From: Pseudomonadota bacterium
GTDB taxonomy: Bacteria; Pseudomonadota; Alphaproteobacteria; Rhizobiales; Xanthobacteraceae
DNA length: 5,906 nt
Direction: 5' to 3'
Assembly (NCBI GenBank): GCA_021779635.1
Contig: JAJYAH010000470.1
Coordinates: forward strand, 1 to 5,906
Positions 1 to 5,906 of the stretch are shown here, piece after piece (the first letter of the stretch is position 1; each line of letters begins with the position of its first letter). The notes beneath the pieces are model-generated. The model made no database searches. It was not told the DNA's origin and saw only the letters and a list, made by a program, of their open reading frames with translations. The position numbers and the translations under genes are program-made.

Positions 1-677
1 GCAGTCGCAATCAGGGCCAACGGATTTTCCTGGCCTTCGACGATCTTGGTCTGCAACGCCGAATAGACTTCGTTGAAATTGATCGAGGCGGGCGCTGCAT
101 CGAACGCCTTGAACATCGAAGTCCACAGCGGCGATACCGGCACGCGGATCTTGAAGCCCTTGAAATCGGCCGGGCCCGTGATCGGCTTGGTCGAAGACGT
201 GGTCTGGCGGAACCCGTTGTCCCAAATCTTCTCGAACGCCACGATATTGGCCTTGGCGATTTCCTTGCGCACATAGGCGCCAAGGTCACCGTCCATGGCC
301 TTCCAGACGGTCGGATAATCCGGGAATGCAAATCCCATCCCGTTGATCGACGCCGCGGGCACCAGGATCGCCAGGATCAGGCCGGACATCGTGAAGAATT
401 CGACGCCGCCGGACCGGAGCTGGCTCAAAACGTCCGTATCCGCGCCAAGCTGATTGTTGGGAAAAATCTGCAGATCAAACCGGCCGTTGGTCTCGGTCTT
501 GATCGCCGCCGCCATCTCGCGGGCACGGACATTGAGCGGATGCGTGTCAGGCAGGTTATTGGCGAACTTGTAAGCGAATTCGGCTTGCTGGGCCCGCGCG
601 ACCAGCGGGGCGCCGATGCCACTCAATACGGCCGAGGCAGCCGTGGTCTTCAATAACGAACGTCGCGAAAAACCCAT
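1..677 (-). CDS. dctP: TRAP transporter solute-binding protein, DctP family (3' part cut off by window edge)
   Basis: Periplasmic binding protein of a tripartite ATP-independent periplasmic (TRAP) uptake system; it captures an organic solute, usually a carboxylate, for the DctQ/DctM membrane subunits. The frame is open from the ATG at 677 to the left edge, giving 225 residues; the family usually has about 330-345, so about a third is missing. Residues 4-10 (SRRSLLK) form a twin-arginine motif followed by a hydrophobic stretch and a likely cleavage site after ARA (27-29), so export through Tat is expected. Family signatures seen: QLGADTDVLSQLRSG near 76-90, DFKGFKIRVP at 171-180, whose Arg178 matches the arginine that binds the substrate carboxylate in known members, and FNEVYSALQTKIVEGQENP at 201-219. 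The start is supported by the signal peptide and a GGGAG ribosome site. The substrate cannot be read from the sequence, and dctP is used as a family name only. DctQ/DctM genes are expected to the left. Confidence 0.93.
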   Translation of the reverse strand, partial: MGFSRRSLLKTTAASAVLSGIGAPLVARAQQAEFAYKFANNLPDTHPLNVRAREMAAAIKTETNGRFDLQIFPNNQLGADTDVLSQLRSGGVEFFTMSGLILAILVPAASINGMGFAFPDYPTVWKAMDGDLGAYVRKEIAKANIVAFEKIWDNGFRQTTSSTKPITGPADFKGFKIRVPVSPLWTSMFKAFDAAPASINFNEVYSALQTKIVEGQENPLALIAT

Positions 678-685
678 CTCGTCGT

Positions 686-690
686 CTCCC
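686..690 (-). promoter_or_regulatory. Ribosome binding site of the TRAP binding-protein gene
   Basis: On the minus strand GGGAG lies 8 bases before the ATG at 677 (GGGAGACGACGAGATG). This is a good Shine-Dalgarno match at normal spacing, and it fixes the start that gives a complete twin-arginine signal peptide. Confidence 0.75.
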
Positions 691-708
691 AGATCGTGCT
701 TCTTATCG

Positions 709-724
709 GCTTCCTTCGGGAAGC
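709..724. repeat. Small perfect hairpin in the TRAP leader
   Basis: GCTTCC (709-714) and GGAAGC (719-724) are perfect 6-base arms around a 4-base loop. As plus-strand RNA it would be a C(UUCG)G tetraloop hairpin, an unusually stable type; as minus-strand RNA, the direction of the TRAP gene, the loop is CGAA. It ends 32 bases before the TRAP start codon, so in the TRAP mRNA it would sit in the leader just upstream of the ribosome site. It may affect mRNA stability or may have no role. No T-tract follows on the minus strand. Confidence 0.4.
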
Positions 725-732
725 GTCCCGAT

Positions 733-788
733 CGCTTTTTGCCCGCTTTCAAAGGAAATACCAAGCGCAGTTCTCTACGCTTTTTGCC
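733..788. repeat. Pair of 11-base direct repeats (CGCTTTTTGCC)
   Basis: The same 11 bases occur at 733-743 and 778-788, 45 bases apart, inside the TRAP leader region. On the minus strand they read GGCAAAAAGCG. The first copy overlaps a short stem, AAGCG (721-725) with CGCTT (733-737) followed by TTT, which resembles a weak plus-strand terminator, though no plus-strand gene would need it. The repeat is exact; a function is speculative. Confidence 0.3.
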
Positions 789-871
789 ACGGTCCCAGTT
801 GCATGTTGCAGGTTGTTCCGCTGCCGCGCGTGCACGGCACGATCGATCTCTCATTTCGCTGGAAGCTGAGG

Positions 872-923
872 ATTTGCATACAAATGTTTGGAATCTATAC
901 GGAATCAAATATTCCATAATATA
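872..923 (-). promoter_or_regulatory. Probable promoter/operator region of the TRAP gene
   Basis: An AT-rich block with two palindromes. The first, ATTTGCATACAAAT (872-885), has perfect 5-base arms around CATA. The second, GGAATCAAATATTCC (901-915), has perfect 5-base arms around 5 bases and gains two more pairs further out (898-899 with 917-918). A further GGAATC lies at 890-895, so GGAAT units occur at 890 and 901 and inverted at 911, about one helical turn apart. On the minus strand TATATT (923-918) or TATTAT (921-916) could be a -10 box, which would place the second palindrome at the transcription start, suiting repression. No good -35 box is seen. This layout suits a dimeric regulator such as those of the IclR or GntR families, which often control TRAP uptake genes; the family assignment is inference. 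Confidence 0.45.
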
Positions 924-939
924 CCTTATGCGAATCCTG

Positions 940-972
940 CGTTTGGGGGTCAGGCCCGTGCATACCCAAACG
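940..972. repeat. Inverted repeat just downstream of the efflux permease gene
   Basis: CGTTTGGG (940-947) and CCCAAACG (965-972) are perfect 8-base arms around 17 bases. The repeat starts 13 bases after the permease stop codon on the minus strand, so the efflux mRNA could form a stem there. No run of U follows, so it is not a standard intrinsic terminator. It may be a 3'-end stabilising stem, a factor-assisted terminator or a protein-binding site upstream of the TRAP promoter. Confidence 0.4.
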
Positions 973-985
973 TGAGTGCTATGAG

Positions 986-3900
986 CTAGCGCTGGTTTAG
1001 GCGCTGGCATCCTTCGGCTTGGTGTCGGTCAGCCGCGTTGTTGGTCCGTCTCGACACGGGGACCTCCTCCCTCCGCACCCTGCTCCGCTCACGCGAGAAG
1101 AGCCTGAGCACGCTGACAAAGAACACAGGCACCATCAGCAACGACAGAATGACGACCGCTATCATGCCGCCCATGACCCCGGTACCAAGCGCTTGCTGGC
1201 TTGCGCCGCCGGCGCCGTGTGCGATCACCATCGGCAGCACACCACTGACGAAGGCAAGGCCTGTCATCACGATTGGGCGGAAGCGCAACGTACAAGCTTC
1301 GAGCGTCGCCTCAGCCAGCGGCTTGCCCTGCTTGTGGAGGTCGTTCGCGAATTCGATGATGAGGATGGCGTCCTTTGCCGCAAGGCCGATGATCGTGATG
1401 AGGCCGACCGTGAAATAGACGTCGTTTGGTAATCCTCGGAGAGTCGCGGCCGCGACCGCGCCCATTACGCCGAGCGGCACCGTCAGCAGTACCGCGAGCG
1501 GTATGGACCAGCTTTCATAGAGCGCAGCCAAACACAGGAATACGACGAGCACGGACAGCCCGAGAAAAAGCGGCGCCTGTGATCCCGAAAGCTTTTCCTG
1601 CAGAGACTGCCCGGCCCATTCGTAGCCGAAAGCTCGCGGCAGCTTGTTAGCCAACCTTTCCATCTCCCGAATGGCATCGCCGGATGTATATCCCGAACGG
1701 GCCTCGCCGCTGATCCGGACCGCGGGATAGTAATTGAAACCGATGATTTGGGTCGGCCCCTTGTCCCATTCGATGGATGCGAAGGCGGAGAACGGCACGA
1801 GCTGACCGTTCCGGTTTCGGACATGATAGTTGAGGAGGTCGTCCGCATTCATCCGGCTCTCGCGGTCCGCTTGTACGATGACGCGCTGCATGCGGCCGCG
1901 ATTGGGAAAGTCGTTGATATAGTTCGATCCCAGTTCGGTCGAGACGGTGCTGTTTATGTCCTCGAAGGTGACGCCGAAAGCGCCTGCCTTCTCGCGGTCG
2001 ATCACCAGATTGACTTGTGGTGCGGCCGGCAGGCCTTCGACATAGACCTTCTGTAACACCGGGCTGGCATTCGCCTCCGAGATCAATCGATCGGCTGCAG
2101 CACTCAGTGCGGCAAATCCTTTCTGACCGCGGTCCTGGAGGCGGAAGCTGAACCCGCTCGAGTTGCCGAGGTTATCGATCGGCGGCGGCTGCAGCGCCGA
2201 GATCTGGCCATCTCGTATCGATGACAACTCGCGGTTGATGTCAGCGACAATGGCAGTTGCCGAAGTCTCCTTACCTCGCTCCGACCAGTCCTTGAGGGTG
2301 ATGAACGCCTGCGCCGTGTTCATGCCCTGCCCCGAAAAACTGAAACCGGTGAGAAACGTCACATTCTCGATTCCTGGACGCTGATTGAGATATTTCTCGA
2401 CCTGTTCGACGACCTCTTTCGTACGCTTGTACGACGAATCCGACGGCGTCTGGACGTCGGTCGTGATGAAGCCCTGGTCGTCGATGGGCAAGAAGCCGCC
2501 CGGCAGCCGAACGAAGGCCCAGGCCAATCCGATCAGCAGGACTGCATAGATCAGCATCAGCCGGCCGGTACGCTTCAGAGCGCCCTGCACCGTAAGCGAG
2601 TAACGATCCCGGCCGATGCTGAGCATGCGGTTGAACCAGCCGAACAGACCCGTGCGAGTGTGGCCGTGCCCTGCTTCTACCGGCTTTAGCAAAGTCGCGC
2701 AGAGGGCTGGCGTAAGTGTCAGCGCCATCAACGCAGAGAAGCCGATCGCCGCCACCATCGTGACCGAGAATTGCCGGTAGATGACACCGACAGAGCCCGG
2801 GAAGAACGCCATCGGGACGAATACCGCCATCAACACCAATGTGATGCCGACAATGGCGCCCGTTATCTGCGACATCGCCTTGCGCGTGGCTTCCTTCGGC
2901 GGCAGCCCCTCCTCTGCCATGATGCGTTCGACATTTTCTACAACCACGATGGCGTCGTCGACAAGGATGCCGACCGCCAGCACCATGCCAAACATCGTCA
3001 GCATGTTGATCGAATAGCCGGCGATCATCAGCACCGCGCAGGTGCCGAGGAGCGCCACCGGCACCACGATCGTCGGAATCATCGTATAGCGGATGTTTTG
3101 CAAGAACAGGAACATCACCACGAACACCAGCACCACGGCTTCAACGAGGGTTGAAAGGACCTTCCGGATCGATGCCTCGACTACCGGCGTGATGTCGTAT
3201 GGAATGTCATAGGTGATATTTTGCGGGAAGAAGCGAGACAGCTCCTTCATCTTGGCTTCGACGGCGCTTGCGGTGGCCAGTGCGTTGCCGGTCGGCGACA
3301 GCAGCACGGATAGGCCAGCAACCGGCCTGCCGTTCAATCGCGTATTGAACTGGTAGCTCAGACCGCCAATTTCGAGACGCGCGACGTCGCGGAGCCGTAC
3401 CGTCGAGCCATCGGCGTTCGCTCGAAGGATGATCGATCCGAATTCATCGGGCGACTGCAATTGGCCTTTGACGAGAACCAGTGCGGAGGTTCGCTGGTCG
3501 GCTGTCGAAGGCTCTGCGCCGATACTGCCTGAGGCAACCTGGGCGTTCTGCGCCGAGATTGCCTTGTCGACGTCGTCCGACGTCAGGCCGTAGCCGACCA
3601 GCTTGGCCGGATCGACCCAGATGCGCAGCGAACGTTCCGTCGAATAGAGCGTGGCACGGCCGACCCCGGGAATACGGCGGATCTCGCCGAGTACGTTCCG
3701 GATCATGAAGTCGCCGAGCCCGACTTCGTCCTGGCTGTCATCGGTCGAACGCAGCGTGATGATCTGCAGCACCGCGCTCGAGGCTTCCTCGACCAAAATA
3801 CCTTGCTGGATCACGGCGCGCGGAAGCCGGGCCTCGACGCGTTTGAGGCGATTTTGCACTTCGACCGATGCTGCACCGGTTTCCGTACCCGGAACGAAGT

Positions 3901-4177
3901 TCGCCGTGATTTCGACCTGACCGAGTGAGTCGCTGGTCGATTCGAAATTGAGGATGCCGGAGGCACCGTTGAGTTCTTCCTCGATCAGTCGTGTGACGCT
4001 GTTATAGAGGTTTTCAGGCGACGCGCCCGGATAACTGGTCGAGATCGAAATCGATGGCGGCGCGATAATGGGATATTGCGACACCGCAAGCAACGGAATC
4101 GAGATCGCGCCCACCAGACAGATGAAGAGGGCGACCACCCAGGCGAAGATAGGCCGGTCGATAAAGAAGCTTGGCAT
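986..4177 (-). CDS. RND multidrug efflux permease, HAE1 family (AcrB/MexB-like)
   Basis: Inner-membrane proton-driven pump of a tripartite efflux complex, 1063 residues, full length (AcrB has 1049). It opens with MPSFFIDRPIFAW, the usual start of the family. One membrane helix near 10-30 precedes a large periplasmic loop (about 31-338), five or six helices follow (about 340-497), a helix near 540-557, a second periplasmic loop (about 560-868) and five helices (about 870-1027): the duplicated 12-helix RND plan. Proton-relay residues are present: Asp407-Asp408 in GILVDDAIVVVENVER, Lys935 in GLAAKDAILIIEFA, Arg965 and Thr972 in LRFRPIVMTG. Of the AcrB drug-pocket phenylalanines, counterparts of F615, F617 and F628 remain (Phe612, Phe614, Phe625), while F136, F178 and F610 correspond to Val136, Tyr178 and Thr607 by hand alignment. 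The residue after Lys935 is Asp where AcrB has Asn. The tail after about 1027 is basic and hydrophilic. The gene follows the adaptor stop by 3 bases with a weak ribosome site, suggesting translational coupling. Substrates cannot be predicted. Confidence 0.97.
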   Translation of the reverse strand: MPSFFIDRPIFAWVVALFICLVGAISIPLLAVSQYPIIAPPSISISTSYPGASPENLYNSVTRLIEEELNGASGILNFESTSDSLGQVEITANFVPGTETGAASVEVQNRLKRVEARLPRAVIQQGILVEEASSAVLQIITLRSTDDSQDEVGLGDFMIRNVLGEIRRIPGVGRATLYSTERSLRIWVDPAKLVGYGLTSDDVDKAISAQNAQVASGSIGAEPSTADQRTSALVLVKGQLQSPDEFGSIILRANADGSTVRLRDVARLEIGGLSYQFNTRLNGRPVAGLSVLLSPTGNALATASAVEAKMKELSRFFPQNITYDIPYDITPVVEASIRKVLSTLVEAVVLVFVVMFLFLQNIRYTMIPTIVVPVALLGTCAVLMIAGYSINMLTMFGMVLAVGILVDDAIVVVENVERIMAEEGLPPKEATRKAMSQITGAIVGITLVLMAVFVPMAFFPGSVGVIYRQFSVTMVAAIGFSALMALTLTPALCATLLKPVEAGHGHTRTGLFGWFNRMLSIGRDRYSLTVQGALKRTGRLMLIYAVLLIGLAWAFVRLPGGFLPIDDQGFITTDVQTPSDSSYKRTKEVVEQVEKYLNQRPGIENVTFLTGFSFSGQGMNTAQAFITLKDWSERGKETSATAIVADINRELSSIRDGQISALQPPPIDNLGNSSGFSFRLQDRGQKGFAALSAAADRLISEANASPVLQKVYVEGLPAAPQVNLVIDREKAGAFGVTFEDINSTVSTELGSNYINDFPNRGRMQRVIVQADRESRMNADDLLNYHVRNRNGQLVPFSAFASIEWDKGPTQIIGFNYYPAVRISGEARSGYTSGDAIREMERLANKLPRAFGYEWAGQSLQEKLSGSQAPLFLGLSVLVVFLCLAALYESWSIPLAVLLTVPLGVMGAVAAATLRGLPNDVYFTVGLITIIGLAAKDAILIIEFANDLHKQGKPLAEATLEACTLRFRPIVMTGLAFVSGVLPMVIAHGAGGASQQALGTGVMGGMIAVVILSLLMVPVFFVSVLRLFSRERSRVRREEVPVSRRTNNAADRHQAEGCQRLNQR

Positions 4178-4180
4178 TGT

Positions 4181-5383
4181 TTATTGCTGCGGTGCCGATG
4201 TCTGCTGCAGCGACCCGTCCGCCGATCTGTCCGCCCGTGTCCATGATTGCGGGTTGACCTTGTCGCCCGGCGCGAATTTCTGGAAACCCTCGACGACAAC
4301 GCGGTCGCCAGGCTTCAAGCCATCTGCCACGAACCACTGGCCATCCTGAGCGGTTCCAGTGCGTATCGGCTGAGCGATGACACGACCGTCGTCCTTGACG
4401 ACAAACACCTCGCTGCCGCCACCAACGTTCCGTTGCACGGCCTGCTGAGGCACGGCAATCGCATCGCTGTCGATGCCCTGCTCGATCCGGACGCGGACAT
4501 ACATGCCGGGCAGCAACTCGCGATTCGGATTGGCGAACTCACCCCGCAGCGTGACCTGGCCGGTATTGGCGTCGACCTTCGCCTCGGAGAATAGCAGCTT
4601 GCCCGCAATCGGATAGAGCGTGCCGTCGTCAAGGACAAGTCGCACCTTGATCGCGTCCGGCGCAATACGTTCCAGGTCGCCAGCTTCGAAAGCGCGTCGC
4701 AGATGCATGAGCTCGCTGACCGATTGTGTGAAATCGGCATAGACAGGATCGATCTGTTGAATGGAAGCCAGTGTCGCGGTGTCATGCTGTACGACGAGCG
4801 CGCCCTCGCTCATTTGAGCCGCACCGACAATTCCGCCGATCGGCGCACGGACGGTGGCGTAGTCCAGACTGAGCTTCGCCCGCGCCAGATCGGCCTTGCG
4901 AGCCTCGACATCTGCCGCAGCTTCCTTCTCGGCCGTGATCGCCTTCTCGTTGTCGATTTCGGAAGCGGCTCGCTCCTTCGCAAGGAAGCCGATGCGGCGC
5001 GCCTGCTGCACGGCCCGCTCGTGAATGGCCAGCGCTTTCGTCAGAGCTGCCTCATTTGACTGCACCTCGACTTCGAAAGGTCGCGGATCGATCCGGTAGA
5101 GCGGATCGCCAGCCTTGACCTCGCTACCTTGCCTGAACAGGCGTTCGACCAGGATGCCGGATACCCGGGGACGGACGTCCGAAACTCGCGTTGGAGCGAT
5201 CCGACCAGGCAGTTCGCTGACGATTGCACGCGACTGTAGCTTGACGGTAACGATGCTGACCTCGAGTTCTTCGGCGGCGGGCGCAGCCACCGCTTTGTGT
5301 GGTTCGTCGCAGCCAGCGAGAACTGACGCGAGTGCCCCGAGCACGACTAGGATGGCCGCCGATCGCGCGCGAAGTCCTGACAT
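4181..5383 (-). CDS. RND efflux periplasmic adaptor lipoprotein (AcrA/MexA-like membrane fusion protein)
   Basis: Adaptor linking the permease encoded next to an outer-membrane channel; 400 residues from the chosen start. Residues 1-25 form a lipoprotein signal, with hydrophobic core AAILVVLGALASV and lipobox LAGC; Cys25 is the predicted lipid-modified residue and the following Asp26 is the classic inner-membrane retention signal. Then come a lipoyl half-motif (about 60-100, RPRVSGILVERLFRQGSEVKAG within it), an alpha-helical hairpin rich in Ala, Glu and Lys (about 101-175), the second lipoyl half (176-197, VRAPIGGIVG), a beta-barrel (about 208-300, with DANTGQVTLRGEFANPN) and a membrane-proximal domain (about 300-375). 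The start: the frame is open back to an ATG at 5674, but the residues upstream look non-coding. ATG at 5383 and ATG at 5392 both give the lipoprotein signal. 5383 is preferred because AGGGG lies 11 bases before it and only 2 before 5392. First gene of the efflux operon. Confidence 0.95.
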   Translation of the reverse strand: MSGLRARSAAILVVLGALASVLAGCDEPHKAVAAPAAEELEVSIVTVKLQSRAIVSELPGRIAPTRVSDVRPRVSGILVERLFRQGSEVKAGDPLYRIDPRPFEVEVQSNEAALTKALAIHERAVQQARRIGFLAKERAASEIDNEKAITAEKEAAADVEARKADLARAKLSLDYATVRAPIGGIVGAAQMSEGALVVQHDTATLASIQQIDPVYADFTQSVSELMHLRRAFEAGDLERIAPDAIKVRLVLDDGTLYPIAGKLLFSEAKVDANTGQVTLRGEFANPNRELLPGMYVRVRIEQGIDSDAIAVPQQAVQRNVGGGSEVFVVKDDGRVIAQPIRTGTAQDGQWFVADGLKPGDRVVVEGFQKFAPGDKVNPQSWTRADRSADGSLQQTSAPQQ

Positions 5384-5394
5384 TGAAATCATTG

Positions 5395-5399
5395 CCCCT
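5395..5399 (-). promoter_or_regulatory. Ribosome binding site of the adaptor gene
   Basis: On the minus strand AGGGG precedes two in-frame ATGs. Its spacing is 11 bases to the ATG at 5383 and 2 bases to the one at 5392, which favours the former, though neither spacing is ideal. It argues strongly against the distant ATG at 5674. Confidence 0.55.
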
Positions 5400-5489
5400 G
5401 ATGTTGATCCCGGATTGCATGTGCAGATTCCGCGCAGACAGGCCGCGTGCCGCAAAGTTAGAGACGACGTGCTGCATCGCAATATGGCT

Positions 5490-5513
5490 GGATGTCGCAC
5501 GCTACCGGATGTC
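5490..5513. repeat. Heptamer direct repeat GGATGTC upstream of the efflux operon
   Basis: GGATGTC occurs at 5490-5496 and 5507-5513, 17 bases apart, about 107-130 bases upstream of the adaptor start and just upstream of the possible -10 box at 5481-5486. On the minus strand it reads GACATCC twice. It could be a regulator site, but seven bases is short and may be chance. Confidence 0.25.
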
Positions 5514-5718
5514 ACGTCGCGCGAGTTTTCTCGAAAAAACAAAGGGTTATTTTGCAGCGCCGGATTGTGGGTCTCGGCGGTGGCCGCGTATATCGATGAA
5601 CTCGGCGGCCGGAATGGACGAGGTTGATTCGAATGCCCACCGACCTCGGGCAATGCGGGCTCTTTGCGGCACATCGTCGATTGCGGACTGATCGCAACCG
5701 CACGCCAGCCGAAATCCG

Positions 5719-5906
5719 TCAGCGTCCCCTAAAGCGCGGCTCGCGCCGCTCCAGAAATGCAGCGACGCCCTCCTCGTGATCTTCGGTCATGCTCGCCAGC
5801 GCGAACTGATCGACGTCCATGTGGCTTGTGAGATCGTCGAGCGCGTGCGTCAGGCGGTTGATGGTGAGCTTGGTCATCGCGGCCGAGATCGGTGGCTGGC
5901 GCGCGA
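5719..5906 (-). CDS. Enoyl-CoA hydratase/isomerase family protein (C-terminal fragment; 5' part beyond window edge)
   Basis: The last 61 residues of a crotonase-superfamily protein, open to the right edge and ending at TGA (5721-5719). Visible features are PPISAAMTKLTINRL, a helix typical of the C-terminal trimerisation region, and the ending SMTEDHEEGVAAFLERREPRFRGR, which matches the family's common EDxxEGxxAFLEKRxPxFxG close. Such enzymes hydrate or isomerise acyl-CoA thioesters in fatty-acid or aromatic-acid breakdown. The oxyanion-hole and catalytic residues lie in the missing N-terminal part, so the exact reaction cannot be assigned. It is on the same strand as the efflux operon but 335 bases upstream, so a shared transcript is not indicated. 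Confidence 0.88.
   Translation of the reverse strand, partial: ARQPPISAAMTKLTINRLTHALDDLTSHMDVDQFALASMTEDHEEGVAAFLERREPRFRGR

Larger units (their letters stand above)
678..985. other. Intergenic region between the efflux operon and the TRAP gene
   Basis: This 308-base gap has no convincing gene. A plus-strand open frame of 119 codons crosses it (616-975), but its first 60 bases lie antisense to the TRAP signal-peptide region, and its protein has no recognisable domain. On the minus strand the gap must contain the end of the efflux transcript and the TRAP promoter. Base composition changes sharply: about 870-930 is AT-rich while the flanks are GC-rich. Several inverted repeats lie here and are listed separately. 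No uridine-tract terminator for the efflux operon was found. Confidence 0.7.
5384..5718. other. Intergenic region upstream of the efflux operon
   Basis: This 335-base gap separates the hydratase stop from the adaptor start. No gene is recognised; open frames on both strands are typical of GC-rich DNA and carry no domain. It should contain the efflux promoter, but no hexamer pair is convincing. CATATT on the minus strand (5486-5481) is a possible -10 box without a good -35. A short palindrome CGAGTTTTCTCG (5522-5533) lies in a local AT-rich patch, and TTGCG/CGCAA arms (5681-5685 and 5693-5697) lie about 20 bases after the hydratase stop but lack a T-tract. No regulator gene, such as the TetR-type repressor often found beside such pumps, is present here. 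Confidence 0.65.

Noticed and set aside
721..740. Plus-strand terminator-like stem AAGCG/CGCTT followed by TTT
   Set aside because: The stem is only 5 bases with a short T-run, and no plus-strand gene ends nearby.
616..975. 119-codon plus-strand open frame across the intergenic gap
   Set aside because: It begins antisense to the TRAP signal-peptide region, shows no domain, and runs through the palindromes and the 940-972 repeat. No ribosome site of note was seen.
1019..1432. Plus-strand open frames antisense to the permease and adaptor (for example 1019-1432, 2771-3154, 5115-5627)
   Set aside because: They are shadows of strongly coding minus-strand genes in GC-rich DNA. Their proteins have skewed His/Arg/Asp or Arg/Pro/Ser content and no recognised motif.
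5384..5674. 97-codon in-frame extension of the adaptor upstream of its lipoprotein signal
   Set aside because: It would bury the signal peptide and lipobox inside the protein. Its composition (many Pro, Ser, Arg, Cys and Asn) does not look coded, and AGGGG lies just before the ATGs at 5392/5383.
5681..5697. Terminator for the hydratase gene from the TTGCG/CGCAA stem
   Set aside because: The stem is 5 bases with a 7-base loop and has no T-tract in the direction of transcription, so it is not a supportable intrinsic terminator.
1..5906. Mobile element, CRISPR array, tRNA or phage content
   Set aside because: No transposase or integrase frame, no regular repeat array, no cloverleaf-like sequence and no boundary repeats were seen. 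The window is well explained by ordinary chromosomal genes.

Overview
The window looks like chromosomal DNA of a GC-rich alphaproteobacterium, most likely of the Bradyrhizobium/Rhodopseudomonas type. This rests on codon use (GCC, GTC, CTG, CGC and GGC dominate), on the kinds of genes present and on their arrangement. It is an inference from style; no taxonomic marker is present. All four genes recognised lie on the minus strand, so transcription runs from the right edge to the left edge.

Reading in the direction of transcription: (1) At 5906-5719 is the C-terminal end of an enoyl-CoA hydratase/isomerase family (crotonase) protein, cut by the right edge. (2) At 5718-5384 is a non-coding gap of 335 bases that must hold any terminator of the hydratase gene and the promoter of the next operon. 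(3) At 5383-986 is a tight two-gene operon for a tripartite drug-efflux pump of the RND/HAE1 class: a 400-residue periplasmic adaptor lipoprotein (AcrA/MexA type), then after only 3 bases a 1063-residue inner-membrane permease (AcrB/MexB type). Both look intact and full length. No outer-membrane channel gene and no regulator gene is next to them. (4) At 985-678 is a gap of 308 bases. It contains an AT-rich island with two palindromes and a third, longer inverted repeat. (5) At 677-1 is a TRAP-transporter solute-binding protein of the DctP family with a twin-arginine signal peptide, cut by the left edge after 225 residues.

The adaptor and permease work together. The permease uses proton influx to take amphiphilic compounds from the periplasm and outer leaflet of the inner membrane, and the adaptor couples it to an outer-membrane channel that must be encoded elsewhere. 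The TRAP binding protein belongs to a separate uptake system whose membrane subunits probably lie beyond the left edge. The hydratase fragment belongs to acyl-CoA metabolism and has no visible link to the pump.

I see no mobile element, CRISPR array, RNA gene or clearly novel system. The least explained parts are the two intergenic regions, above all the palindrome cluster at 872-918 in front of the TRAP gene.
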